Assembly (NCBI GenBank): GCA_964602735.1
Contig: CAZRRV010000010.1
Span: forward strand, 1-43,056
Length of the DNA stretch: 43,056 bases
Direction: 5' to 3'
Origin: CAZRRV01 sp964602735
GTDB taxonomy: Bacteria > Bacillota > Clostridia > Oscillospirales > Acutalibacteraceae
Numbering within the stretch: position 1 is the stretch's first letter; each line of letters begins with the position of its first letter. The position numbers and the translations under genes were made by a program. This document shows, one piece after another, positions 1 through 8,487 of the stretch. The notes under the pieces were generated by a model that was given only the letters and a program-made list of their open reading frames with translations, searched no databases and was not told the origin of the DNA.

Positions 1-74
1 CCCTGCGCTTTTTGCTTTCTCTTAACGAAAAATCTGACGGCGCATCTGACGCCGGGTCTTTACGCGGTGTTGCC
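1..74 (-). repeat. Interspersed 3'-end repeat, copy A (cut by window edge)
   Basis: Truncated copy of a repeat also present at 15444-15583 and 20013-20146. Read on the minus strand it begins GGCAACACCGCGTAAAGACC and runs off the window after an AAGAGAAAGCAAAAAGCGC stretch that is nearly identical in copy B. It lies 6 bp past the stop codon of the minus-strand MFS gene. The short stem CGGCG/CGCCG (around 37-53), followed by a T-rich stretch in that direction, could help end MFS transcription. Function unknown. Confidence 0.75.
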
Positions 75-80
75 TGAAAT

Positions 81-1298
81 TTACGCCGTTTTCCCGCGGT
101 GCCCGAACACCGGCAGGGTTATCAGCGCGCCCGCCGCCATAAGCGCGGCCCACACAAGGATAAGCCCGCTCCATCCGATGCCGCCGACCGCCCCGGCAAA
201 CGCCGACGACGCCGCCGACGCCACCATATAACTTACAAAATCCAAAAAGCCGGTAACGCTGGAAACCAGCCCCGTATCGTAAAGCGACGGGCAGTAGCAG
301 GACCAGATCACGCTCGATGTGCCGCTGCCGGCGAAAATTCCGATCGTAATCCCCGTTATGTTTACCGCGGGCTGCCGCACCGCAAAGGCAAGCATAAAGC
401 CCGCCGCGGAAACGATGAACATCGCGAAAGCCGTGGGCATCATCCTGCGGCGGAACACCCGCTCAAACAAAAACACGGCGGTTAAAGACGCGAACGAACC
501 CACCAGCGTAATCGCCGAGAACAGCAACCCCGAACTCCCGCCGGAAAATCCGAGATACTGCGAGAGATAGGTCGGCAGCCAGAAGACGACGCTCGTGCGT
601 ATAACGCCGGTTAAAGCCACTATGGCGGTGACCTTTACGATATGGCGGCGGAACAGTACCTTTACGGGCTGGCGCTGCCGCTTTTCCGCGGCTTTGGAAC
701 GGTAGCTTATTATCCCCCGCCTTTCCATCCACGTGAAAGCGAAAAACGAGACGACGCCCATAATCACAAGCAGCATCGCGCTCAGGTTGAAACTTGTTCT
801 CCACGCCGTAAAAGACGCGAGCAGGCCCGCCGCCGGCGAACCCAGAAAACTCGCGAAAGTATATCCCAGCGAACAGCGCGGGGTAAGGTCGGGGCGGGTG
901 TTTTCGGCGATAAGACGGGTCATCGGCGCGTAAATCATCGAAAGGAAAAAGCCCGTCGCGGCATAGGTAAAATAAACCACGGTGTAGTTGCGGATAAACA
1001 GCGGGAACATCAGCGAAGCCGCGCCGGCGCTGATAAGCCCGATGAAAATCATTATTTTACCCTTTACCCTGTCTCCGACGATTCCGTTTATAAGCTGCCC
1101 CACGGCATAAGTTATCGAAAAGACGGAAGAGAGCGCCCCGATGCGCTCGGTGGTAAAAATATTCTCTTCCAGCAGCTGTGGCGATACGGCGCCCAAAATA
1201 TTCCTTTGCACATAGCAGGCAAGATATGCCACAAAGCACATTCCGCCGAGAAAAACCGCGTTGCGAACCGCCGCGCCGCCCGCTCTTTCAGATTCCAT
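81..1298 (-). CDS. MFS transporter, organophosphate/phosphate antiporter-like (OPA type)
   Basis: A 405-residue polytopic membrane protein with about 12 predicted helices in two six-helix halves, the normal size for the major facilitator superfamily. The loop between helices 2 and 3 carries GQLINGIVGDRVKGK (residues 67-81), the MFS motif in the form typical of OPA-family carriers such as GlpT and UhpT. That suggests, but does not prove, transport of a phosphorylated small molecule. The ATG is preceded by GGAAAGG. A sigma-70-like promoter lies at 1345-1373, between this gene and the upstream UvrA-like gene, so it can be expressed alone. A generic drug or sugar exporter is the main alternative; the substrate cannot be read from sequence. 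Confidence 0.85.
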   Translation of the reverse strand: MESERAGGAAVRNAVFLGGMCFVAYLACYVQRNILGAVSPQLLEENIFTTERIGALSSVFSITYAVGQLINGIVGDRVKGKIMIFIGLISAGAASLMFPLFIRNYTVVYFTYAATGFFLSMIYAPMTRLIAENTRPDLTPRCSLGYTFASFLGSPAAGLLASFTAWRTSFNLSAMLLVIMGVVSFFAFTWMERRGIISYRSKAAEKRQRQPVKVLFRRHIVKVTAIVALTGVIRTSVVFWLPTYLSQYLGFSGGSSGLLFSAITLVGSFASLTAVFLFERVFRRRMMPTAFAMFIVSAAGFMLAFAVRQPAVNITGITIGIFAGSGTSSVIWSCYCPSLYDTGLVSSVTGFLDFVSYMVASAASSAFAGAVGGIGWSGLILVWAALMAAGALITLPVFGHRGKTA

Positions 1299-1344
1299 AA
1301 CCGATACCTTTCCGTCAGCCGCCGTATTTCCTCCGACGTTTTAG

Positions 1345-1373
1345 ATAATACAACGCTTTTACGCAAAATGCAA
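1345..1373 (-). promoter_or_regulatory. Sigma-70-type promoter of the MFS gene
   Basis: On the minus strand, TTGCAT (1373-1368) and TATTAT (1350-1345) are separated by exactly 17 bp. Transcription would start near 1338, about 40 nt before the MFS start codon. Confidence 0.65.
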
Positions 1374-1381
1374 CGAATTTT

Positions 1382-3925
1382 TTATTCCGCTGCCGCGGAT
1401 CCGGCGGCGGGAAATTTCCCGTTTCTCAGATAGCGCCCGGTCGCGCTGTCTCCGCAACAGGCGATGTCCTCCGGCGTTCCGGCGGCGACGATCCGCCCAC
1501 CTCGCTCGCCGCCGCCCGGCCCCATATCGATAACATAATCGGCGTTTGAAATAACATCGAGATCGTGTTCGATAACCACAACGGTGGCGCCGCTGCCGGT
1601 AAGACGGTCGAACACACAAAGCAGCGTCCGCACATCCGAGGGGTGCAGCCCTATCGTCGGCTCGTCGAAAACGAAGAGCGAATCGGCCTGACCCTTACCC
1701 ATCTCCCCGGCGAGCTTAAGGCGCTGCGCCTCGCCGCCGGAAAGGCTCGGCGTCTGCTCGCCGAGGGTAAGATAGCCGAGTCCCAGTTCATTCAGCACAT
1801 CCAGCCGTTTTTTTATAACGGGTATGTCATCCGTCGCCTCCGCCGCCTTCTCCACGCTCATATCCATAAGTTCCGGCAGCGAAATCCGAAGCCGTCCGTT
1901 TTTCGATACCCGTTTTATTTTATACGCCGCTTTGGAATAACGCGACCCGCGGCATTCCGGGCAGGGAATATCCACATCCGGCAGGAACTGAACATCGAGG
2001 CTTACCGAGCCGGTCCCGTCGCATACGGGGCAGCGCAGTCTGCCGGTATTGTACGAGAAATCCCCCGCCCTGTACCCCGATTTTTTCGCGTCGGGGGTTC
2101 GGGCGTAAATCTTGCGCAGTTCGTCGTGAATATCCGCGTATGTTGCGACGGTGGAACGGATATTTATCCCGATCGGCGAGGCGTCGATAAGCTTTACCCT
2201 GCGTATTCCGGCGGCGTCGATTTTCCCGATATGCGGAGGGAGCGCCCCCCGCTCGATATATTTTGTCAGCCCCGGTATAAGGCTTTCGAGCACCATCGTC
2301 GTTTTGCCGGAGCCGGACACGCCCGTTACCGCGGTAAGCCGGCCTTTCGGAATATCGACCGTGAGCGGCTTTACGGTATGTATGCGGGATGTTTCCATGT
2401 GTATCGTCCCCGCGTCGAACATATTCCCTTTTTCCGCCCTTTGCCGCACCTTTGTCGAAACCGCACCGGATAAGAATCCGCCTATCAGCGACCCGGGGTT
2501 GTTTTCGATCTCCGGCACGGTGCCCTCGGCGATTATCCGCCCGCCGTTCTCGCCCGCCCCGGGACCCATCTCGATTATCCAGTCGGCTTTTGAAAGTATC
2601 GAAGTGTCGTGGTCAACCAGAACAACGGTGTTGCCGTCGGCAATCAAATCATCCATAACCCCCGCAACGCCCTCGATATTCGCGGGGTGAAGCCCTATCG
2701 TCGGCTCGTCGAGAACATACATAACGCCGGTGGTGCGGTTCCTTACGGCGCGCGCGAGCTGCATACGCTGCCGCTCCCCGGTGGAGAGAGTTGACGATTC
2801 GCGGTCTAACGTAAGATAGGAAAGCCCGAGATCGGCGAGGCGCTTCGCGTTATGCAGGAACGAATCGCAAATGCTTTTCGCCATCGGGCGCATTTCCACG
2901 GGCAGCGACATCGGCACTCCTTTTACCCATTCGGTAAGATCGGCGAGCGTCATTTTGCAGGCGTCGGCGAGCGAAATTCCTCTCAGCCTCGGCTCTCTCG
3001 CCCGCTCCGAAAGTCTGGTGCCTCCGCAATCGGGGCACACGCTCTGCCGCAGAAACTTTTCGACGCGCTTCATCCCCTTCTCGTCCTTTACTTTGGAAAG
3101 CGCGTTCTCAACCGTATATGTCGCGTTGAAATAGGTAAAATCCATATCCCCCGCCGCGCCGCTTGTCTTGTTCTGGTAGATTATATTCTTTTTTACTGCG
3201 GGGCCGTGAAAAACAATGTCTTTCTCCCTGTCGGTCAGATCCCGGAACGGCACATCGGTTCTGACCCCGAGCTCCCGCGCTATGTCTTTCATAAGCGACC
3301 ACATAAGCGTCTGCCACGGCGCAACGGCTCCCCCGTCGATGGTAAGCGAATCGTCGGGGACCAGAGTGCTTTCGTCAACAACGCGTATAACGCCGGTGCC
3401 GTCGCAACGCCTGCAGGCTCCGGTGCTGTTGAAAGAAAGATCCTCGGCGGCCGGGGGCATTACGGCGGCGCCGCATACGGGGCATATGATTTCTTTTTCC
3501 GCCGCGACATTCAAGGTCGGGGGGACATAATGACCGTTAGGGCATTTATGCTCCGCGAGCCGCGAAAACATAAGGCGCAGGCTGTTTAAGAGTTCGGTTC
3601 CGGTGCCGAATGTGGAGCGTATTCCCGGTACGGCGGGGCGCTGGTGCAGGGCGAGAGACGCCGGAACATAAAGCACCTCGTCCACATCGGCGGCGGCCGC
3701 GCCGGTCATGCGGCGCCGGGTATAAGTCGACAGCGACTCCAGGTATCTCCTCGATCCCTCGGCGTACAGGATCCCCAAAGCGAGCGAAGATTTGCCGGAT
3801 CCCGAAACGCCGGCTATGCCGACGATCCGATTCAGGGGTATATCCGCGTTAATGTTTTTCAGATTATGAACCCGCCCGCCGCGTATCTCGATATGCGACG
3901 GGGCTTTCCCGCTGCCCGAACTCAT
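1382..3925 (-). CDS. uvrA: UvrA-family ABC ATPase lacking the UvrB-binding domain (UvrA2/DrrC-like)
   Basis: About 847 residues with the tandem ABC layout of UvrA: Walker A GVSGSGKSS near residue 39, a second GVSGSGKTT in the C-terminal half, ABC signatures LSTGERQR and LSGGEAQR, and two DEPTIGLHP Walker B motifs. The UvrA zinc modules are visible as CPNGH...CPVCG, CRRCDGTG, CPDCGGTRL and CPVCDGTG...CPECRGSR. In canonical UvrA roughly 115 residues of UvrB-binding domain lie between the two halves of the first zinc module; here only about 20 residues separate CPNGH from CPVCG, so that domain is absent. This is the mark of class II UvrA (UvrA2, DrrC), linked to tolerance of DNA-damaging drugs rather than normal UvrABC repair. 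I chose the second ATG (3925) because AGGAGG directly abuts the first (3931). Confidence 0.85.
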   Translation of the reverse strand: MSSGSGKAPSHIEIRGGRVHNLKNINADIPLNRIVGIAGVSGSGKSSLALGILYAEGSRRYLESLSTYTRRRMTGAAAADVDEVLYVPASLALHQRPAVPGIRSTFGTGTELLNSLRLMFSRLAEHKCPNGHYVPPTLNVAAEKEIICPVCGAAVMPPAAEDLSFNSTGACRRCDGTGVIRVVDESTLVPDDSLTIDGGAVAPWQTLMWSLMKDIARELGVRTDVPFRDLTDREKDIVFHGPAVKKNIIYQNKTSGAAGDMDFTYFNATYTVENALSKVKDEKGMKRVEKFLRQSVCPDCGGTRLSERAREPRLRGISLADACKMTLADLTEWVKGVPMSLPVEMRPMAKSICDSFLHNAKRLADLGLSYLTLDRESSTLSTGERQRMQLARAVRNRTTGVMYVLDEPTIGLHPANIEGVAGVMDDLIADGNTVVLVDHDTSILSKADWIIEMGPGAGENGGRIIAEGTVPEIENNPGSLIGGFLSGAVSTKVRQRAEKGNMFDAGTIHMETSRIHTVKPLTVDIPKGRLTAVTGVSGSGKTTMVLESLIPGLTKYIERGALPPHIGKIDAAGIRRVKLIDASPIGINIRSTVATYADIHDELRKIYARTPDAKKSGYRAGDFSYNTGRLRCPVCDGTGSVSLDVQFLPDVDIPCPECRGSRYSKAAYKIKRVSKNGRLRISLPELMDMSVEKAAEATDDIPVIKKRLDVLNELGLGYLTLGEQTPSLSGGEAQRLKLAGEMGKGQADSLFVFDEPTIGLHPSDVRTLLCVFDRLTGSGATVVVIEHDLDVISNADYVIDMGPGGGERGGRIVAAGTPEDIACCGDSATGRYLRNGKFPAAGSAAAE

Positions 3926-3976
3926 TGCCATCCTCCGCTTTCGATATGTTTCCCCGCACCCCGGGAGCCCGTGTAC

Positions 3977-4004
3977 ATTTTATCATACCGCACGGGAATG
4001 TAAA
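3977..4004 (-). promoter_or_regulatory. Probable promoter of the UvrA-like gene
   Basis: Minus-strand TTTACA (4004-3999), a 16-bp spacer and TAAAAT (3982-3977). A start near 3970 gives a leader of about 45 nt ending in AGGAGG. It lies back to back with the plus-strand promoter at 4114-4142. Confidence 0.5.
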
Positions 4005-4113
4005 GAGCGAATCGCGAATAAATCCGGCGCTCGGGCGGGCAAACTTTACAATGCGATCCGCCGGGCGGGTCTTAACCTCTTTTTACAATTTTGTTACATT
4101 CCTGTACTGACGG

Positions 4114-4142
4114 TTGCATTTGCCGCGGAGTTGTGCTATACT
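4114..4142 (+). promoter_or_regulatory. Sigma-70-type promoter of the cytidylate-kinase-like gene
   Basis: TTGCAT (4114-4119), a 17-bp spacer and TATACT (4137-4142). Transcription would start near 4149, leaving a leader of about 70 nt before the GTG at 4217. Confidence 0.65.
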
Positions 4143-4216
4143 TACAATAGTGATTATATTCTCAGGCCGATTTAGGCACTGATTACGAAAAATCAAAGCC
4201 GGAGGTTGATGATACC

Positions 4217-4837
4217 GTGAAACCGTTGATTATTACCGTAGGCAGGCAGTACGGCAGCGGGGGGAGACTTATAGGAGAGGCCGTGGCCAAAGAACTCGGC
4301 TACGAGTTTTACAACCGCAATATGATCGATATGATTGCCGAGCGGAGCGGTCTCGCGAAAGAATACATTACGAAACGCGAGGGCAAAATTTCAAGCCGCT
4401 TTATCTGGTCGCCCATGACGTCCGATATAAGCATAGGCGCCCTTATGATGCCGAACTACTACACCAATTCCGATAAAATGTATTTTACGCAAACCGAAAT
4501 TATCAGGGAGCTCGGCGAAAAGGGCAACTGCGTTATCGTCGGCAGATGCGCCGATTATATTCTGCGCGATCATCCCAACTGCCTGAAGGTGTTCATATAC
4601 GCCGATAAGAAAGACCGTATCGAACGCACGGTGCGCGAATACGGGGTGGCGCCGAACAAAGCCGCCAAAACCATCGACAATACCGACAGCGGCAGGGCAA
4701 AATATTACAGCCACTATACCGAAATGACATGGGGCGACTGCCGCCACTACAATCTGTGTATCGACAGTTCGCGGTTCGAAGTCGAGGGAGCCACGCGGGT
4801 AATAGTCGAGGCGGCGCGCGAACTCGCGAAAGAATAA
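4217..4837 (+). CDS. Cytidylate kinase-like family protein
   Basis: A 206-residue soluble P-loop kinase. The N-terminus IITVGRQYGSGGRLIGE holds the nucleotide-binding loop (about residues 9-16), the GR.YGSGG form seen in the cytidylate-kinase-like family common in Clostridia. This differs from true Cmk (GPAGAGKST type). VIVGRCADYILRDHP near residue 110 and the downstream KKDRIERTVREYG are also typical. The nucleotide or other substrate is not known for the family. The GTG start lies 11 nt after GGAGG (4201-4205); the nearby ATG at 4209 is out of frame. It is a single-gene unit by position, with its own promoter upstream and a short hairpin (4844-4862) just after the stop. Confidence 0.85.
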   Translation: MKPLIITVGRQYGSGGRLIGEAVAKELGYEFYNRNMIDMIAERSGLAKEYITKREGKISSRFIWSPMTSDISIGALMMPNYYTNSDKMYFTQTEIIRELGEKGNCVIVGRCADYILRDHPNCLKVFIYADKKDRIERTVREYGVAPNKAAKTIDNTDSGRAKYYSHYTEMTWGDCRHYNLCIDSSRFEVEGATRVIVEAARELAKE

Positions 4838-4843
4838 CGGAGT

Positions 4844-4862
4844 CGGCGGGCAAATACCGCCG
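4844..4862 (+). terminator. Short GC hairpin after the kinase gene, weak terminator candidate
   Basis: CGGCGG (4844-4849) and CCGCCG (4857-4862) form a perfect 6-bp stem, 7 nt after the stop codon. The following sequence has only a short T-rich stretch, so termination would be inefficient. Confidence 0.3.
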
Positions 4863-5077
4863 GTGCCGGATTTCTTCGCGCAACAATACAGACCGCGCGG
4901 GAACCGATTTGTACACTTACGAAATTCCCGAAAGCCGCATTCCGGCCATACCCGGCAGACGCACGACGGCGGGGCGCCCGGCGGCACATATTGCGGCGTC
5001 TCCGTAAAATGAGAATGAGTTCCCGGAACCGGCCGCCCGAAATGCCGTCGTTTTTCCCCGGAAAACGTTTATATTTC

Positions 5078-5106
5078 TTGACTTTTCAATCGGAATATGC
5101 TACTAT
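5078..5106 (+). promoter_or_regulatory. Sigma-70-type promoter of the surface-protein gene
   Basis: TTGACT (5078-5083), a 17-bp spacer and TACTAT (5101-5106). A start near 5113 gives a leader of about 23 nt consisting of little more than the AAGGAGG site (5121-5127). With only 41 bp after the surface-protein stop, this promoter may also serve the ABC importer genes. Confidence 0.7.
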
Positions 5107-5135
5107 CTGCACATAAGCATAAGGAGGAAATTGCG

Positions 5136-6479
5136 ATGAGCAGTAAACCATTGAAAATTATCGCCATTATTCTGGCGGCGCTTATGATTTTGGGGGTTAT
5201 CCCGATTATGGCGTTCGCGGCGGAGACGAGAACCATTACGCTCGACGGCGAACCGGGCAGCTTCCCGGAAGACTCCGCGTATCCCGACCAGAATTACACA
5301 AGAAAGGCGACCCTTACCGCTGACGGGAAACTGCCGTCGAATCTTCCCTCCCCCAAATACGGCAGTTATAAGCTCGCGGGCTGGAGCGACAGGAAAATGA
5401 CCGAAACCAAGCCCGACGACTCCGGCGAATACTGGGTATGGAAGCTTATACAGAACGGCACCGTTTATCACCCGGGCGATGTTATTCCCGCGGATGTGAA
5501 AACGCTCTATCCGGTATTTGAGATGCCGAACAAAGAAGGATATAAAAAGATAATTTTTTACTACGACTGGAACGGCGTAAACGGTATGTCGGGTCACTGC
5601 CTGAAGTGCACGCGCGACTTAGGTTACAAATTCACCGACGGTATAGTGTTCAACTTCAATTATTCGGGCAAAGATCCCGCCGGGGTGCTCGATTACCTCG
5701 AAGACGAATCGCAATACGACGAAATTCAAAGGAAGCTCGAAGAATACTGGGCAAACACCCCCATTCAGGGCAAAAAAGGATTCGGAATGTTCTATTTCGA
5801 CGGCTGGTACACCGCGCCCGTCGGCGGAGAGAAAGTAGCGCGGGGCACGGTACTTAAAAACGGGCAGTCGCTTTACGCCCATTGGCACAAAGCCGAAAAG
5901 AAAGACAAACCGGCGGAAGAAACGCCCGATGTGCCGCAAGTCGACGCCTCAACCGGCGCCGGAATCGAAACGTCCGATACATTCGGCGCACCGGCGGCGG
6001 AATCGAAATTTTCCGATAAAGAAGCCGTTACGGAAACCGGCGTTATAAAAGATGTTGTGACGGCCGCCGAGACGGAAGGGAAATCCGACGGCGCAGCCCC
6101 GCCTGCCGAGGAAGAGAAAGAAGACAGCACGAAAGCCCCCGCGACGGTCGAGACCGGGGCCGCAACCACGGGCGCCAGCGGCGCGAACGCCCCCGCCGGA
6201 ACGGCCGCGCCGGCGCGCGATACCGTTTATAACAACGCCGCCGGAGAAGAAGGAACCGTCGCGAACGGCGGAGAACCCGTCGCGGCCGGAACTGCCGTTG
6301 CCGCGAATCCCGCCGGAGCGGGAGAAACCGCGGCGGTTGAAAAAGCGGTCGCCCGTGAAACGAAGAGATCCCACATTCCGCCCGTTGCCGCGGCGGCGGG
6401 AGCTGTCGTGCTTTGCGCGGCGGGCGCGGCCGCGTTCGTGTTCCGTAAGAGAACGGCTGCGAAACGCGACGGTAAATAA
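5136..6479 (+). CDS. Exported, tail-anchored surface protein with Listeria-Bacteroides (InlB-type) repeat
   Basis: A 447-residue secreted protein. A Sec signal peptide is evident (SSKPLKIIAIILAALMILG, cleavage probably after MAFAA). The ectodomain holds at least one Listeria-Bacteroides-repeat-like segment (FDGWYTAPVGGEKVARG...GQSLYAHW, around residues 225-255) and an earlier related GWSDRKM stretch. Residues from about 260 to 400 are a low-complexity Ala/Glu/Thr/Pro stalk, probably wall-spanning. A hydrophobic Ala-rich helix and a basic tail (FRKRTAAKRDGK) anchor the C-terminus in the membrane; no LPXTG motif is seen. The start at 5136 follows AAGGAGG by 8 nt, and an upstream in-frame ATG at 5097 lies inside the promoter and is rejected. 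Ligand unknown; adhesion or substrate binding is possible but inferred. Confidence 0.8.
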   Translation: MSSKPLKIIAIILAALMILGVIPIMAFAAETRTITLDGEPGSFPEDSAYPDQNYTRKATLTADGKLPSNLPSPKYGSYKLAGWSDRKMTETKPDDSGEYWVWKLIQNGTVYHPGDVIPADVKTLYPVFEMPNKEGYKKIIFYYDWNGVNGMSGHCLKCTRDLGYKFTDGIVFNFNYSGKDPAGVLDYLEDESQYDEIQRKLEEYWANTPIQGKKGFGMFYFDGWYTAPVGGEKVARGTVLKNGQSLYAHWHKAEKKDKPAEETPDVPQVDASTGAGIETSDTFGAPAAESKFSDKEAVTETGVIKDVVTAAETEGKSDGAAPPAEEEKEDSTKAPATVETGAATTGASGANAPAGTAAPARDTVYNNAAGEEGTVANGGEPVAAGTAVAANPAGAGETAAVEKAVARETKRSHIPPVAAAAGAVVLCAAGAAAFVFRKRTAAKRDGK

Positions 6480-6520
6480 ACGCGTAAAAGGTGATCAAAA
6501 ACACTGAAAGGATGTTTTTT

Positions 6521-7513
6521 ATGAAAAAATGTATTCGTATTATCGGCGCGGTACTTGCCGCGGTTCTGGTGCTGTCAGTCGCCGCCTGCGGCAAGGGGGA
6601 CACCGGCAAGGGGGACACCGGCGAAAAAACCTATAAAGTGGGCATCTGCCAGCTCGTCCAGCACCCCGCGCTCGACGAGGCCACCAAAGGTTTCAAAGAC
6701 GCGCTCGCGGAGCTTTTGGGCGACAAAGTGGAAATTGACGAGCAGAACGCCTCAAACGAGGCGAACAACTGCACCTCCATCGTAAACAAATTCGTTTCCG
6801 ACAAAGTCGATTTGATTATGGCGAACGCGACTCCCGCCCTTACCGCAGCCTACAACGCCACCGAAACCATACCGATTGTGGGCACGTCCATCACCGATTA
6901 CGCCACCGCGCTCAACATTTCTCTCGATAAATGGACGGGCAAATCCGGCATAAACGTCACGGGAACCGCGGATCTCGCCCCGCTCGACAGGCAGGCGGCC
7001 ATGATTAAAGACCTCGTTCCCGACGCGAAAACCGTCGGCATTATCTACTGCACGAACGAAGCGAATTCCAAATTCCAGGTAACCGAGATAACCAAAGAAC
7101 TCAAAAAACTGGAACTTGAAGTTAAAGAATACGGTTTTGCGAACACCGACGACGCCACCGCGATTGTAAGAAAAGCGGTGTCGGAATGCGATGTGCTTTA
7201 CGCGCCGACCGACAATACCGTCGCCTCCAACGGTGAGCTGGTGAACAACATTGCGGAGCCCGCCGGGATCCCGCTTATCGCGGGCGAAGAGGGAATATGT
7301 AAAACCTGCGGAGTCGCCACCCTGACCATCAGCTATTACGACATCGGCTACGAAGCCGGAAAAATGGCCTACGAAATCCTGGTCAACGGGAAAGATCCGG
7401 GGGATATGGACATCAGCTACACCCCGGAGGAAAAACTGGCGAAGAAATTCGTCAAAGACCGCGCCGAAAAATGCGGAGTGAAAATTCCCGAAGGGTACGA
7501 AGAGCTTAAATAA
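6521..7513 (+). CDS. ABC transporter substrate-binding lipoprotein (TrpX-like, COG2984 type)
   Basis: A 330-residue periplasmic-binding-type lipoprotein. The signal peptide ends in the lipobox SVAAC with Cys23 as the lipidation site. The mature part has the family's features: YKVGICQLVQHPALD near the N-terminus, VDLIMANATPAL, PIVGTSITDYA and the hinge segments VLYAPTDNTVASN and GVATLTISYYDIGYEAGKMA. Related proteins bind amino acids such as tryptophan, or other small ligands; the ligand here is not fixed by sequence. The start at 6521 follows GAAAGGA by 8 nt; an upstream in-frame GTG at 6491 would precede the signal peptide unnaturally. A 15-bp unit is tandemly duplicated just after the lipobox (6590-6619). 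It heads a three-gene importer with the next two genes. Confidence 0.9.
   Translation: MKKCIRIIGAVLAAVLVLSVAACGKGDTGKGDTGEKTYKVGICQLVQHPALDEATKGFKDALAELLGDKVEIDEQNASNEANNCTSIVNKFVSDKVDLIMANATPALTAAYNATETIPIVGTSITDYATALNISLDKWTGKSGINVTGTADLAPLDRQAAMIKDLVPDAKTVGIIYCTNEANSKFQVTEITKELKKLELEVKEYGFANTDDATAIVRKAVSECDVLYAPTDNTVASNGELVNNIAEPAGIPLIAGEEGICKTCGVATLTISYYDIGYEAGKMAYEILVNGKDPGDMDISYTPEEKLAKKFVKDRAEKCGVKIPEGYEELK
6590..6619 (+). repeat. Perfect 15-bp tandem duplication in the lipoprotein linker
   Basis: Two identical copies of GGCAAGGGGGACACC stand side by side and encode GKGDTGKGDT immediately after the lipidated cysteine. This flexible linker tolerates length change, so the repeat probably arose by slippage. 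Confidence 0.85.
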
Positions 7514-7527
7514 TCGATTAAAGCCTT

Positions 7528-8487
7528 ATGCAGATTTCATCGCTGTTCAGCCAGTTCCCCGGTGCCCTTTCGCAGGGTCTTGTATGGGGAATTATGGCGA
7601 TCGGAGTGTATATTACCTATAAAATACTCGATCTCGCCGATCTCACGGTTGACGGAACACTGAGTTTCGGCGGCATCGCCCTCGTGGTTTCGGTGGCGAA
7701 CGGACTGCCGATGTGGCTTTCAATGCTGATCTCGTTCGCCGCCGGGTGCCTCGCGGGGCTTGTTACCGGGTTGCTGCACACAAAGTTCGGTATTCCCGCC
7801 ATTCTTTCGGGAATACTCACCCAGCTTGCGCTGTACTCGATTTATCTTCGGGTATCGGTGCTCTGGCCGTTGAGCGGAGGCAGCCCGTCTCCGAACGCCC
7901 CAATAAGTTCGCGCAATTATAATGTTCTGATGTCGGTAGGCAAAACCGCTCGCTCGTCGCTGATCGGTCTTGCCTTTTGCGCGGTTATCATAGCGGTTCT
8001 CTACTGGTTCTTCGGCACCGAGCTCGGATATTCCATCCGCGCGACGGGGTGCAACCACGCCATGGCGCGCGCGAACGGCATCAATACCAACAGCGCAAAG
8101 ATTATCGGGCTTGTGCTTTCAAACGGGCTTGTGGGTATTTCGGGCGCGCTGCTGGCGCAGTACAACGGCACCGCGGACATAAATATGGGGCGCGGCGCCA
8201 TCGTCATAGGGCTTGCGGCGGTAATTATCGGGGAAGTGCTTTTCGGCAAACTGTTCAAGAATTTCGCGCTTAAACTCCTTTCGGCCGTAATCGGTAGCAT
8301 CATCTACTTTTTCATAATGCAGGTTGTAATGTGGCTGGGACTTAAAACAAACGACCTTAAAATGTTCTCGGCCATTATGGTGGCGATATTCCTCGGCGTG
8401 CCGTTCTGGAAATCCAAAATCGCCGAACGGAGAAAAAAGCCGGTTGCCGACGGATCGGCGAAAGAAAGCGGGAACGGCAATGCTTGA
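7528..8487 (+). CDS. ABC transporter permease (TrpY-like, COG4120 type)
   Basis: A 319-residue integral membrane protein with 8-9 predicted helices, belonging to the branched-chain-amino-acid-type permease fold (BPD_transp_2). The characteristic segment ELGYSIRATGCNHAMARANGI (within residues 170-195) is the conserved cytoplasmic coupling region of this family. DLTVDGTLSFGG near the N-terminus is also typical. It begins 14 bp after the binding-protein stop and overlaps the start of the ATPase by 8 bp, so the three subunits are translationally linked. The ribosome site is weak, consistent with coupling. Confidence 0.9.
   Translation: MQISSLFSQFPGALSQGLVWGIMAIGVYITYKILDLADLTVDGTLSFGGIALVVSVANGLPMWLSMLISFAAGCLAGLVTGLLHTKFGIPAILSGILTQLALYSIYLRVSVLWPLSGGSPSPNAPISSRNYNVLMSVGKTARSSLIGLAFCAVIIAVLYWFFGTELGYSIRATGCNHAMARANGINTNSAKIIGLVLSNGLVGISGALLAQYNGTADINMGRGAIVIGLAAVIIGEVLFGKLFKNFALKLLSAVIGSIIYFFIMQVVMWLGLKTNDLKMFSAIMVAIFLGVPFWKSKIAERRKKPVADGSAKESGNGNA

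Noticed and set aside
642..1433. A 263-codon plus-strand frame
   Set aside because: Antisense to the MFS gene, Arg-rich and without any known domain.
6480..6520. A T-box or riboswitch ahead of the TrpX-like importer
   Set aside because: Only 41 bp are available and no T-box consensus is visible.
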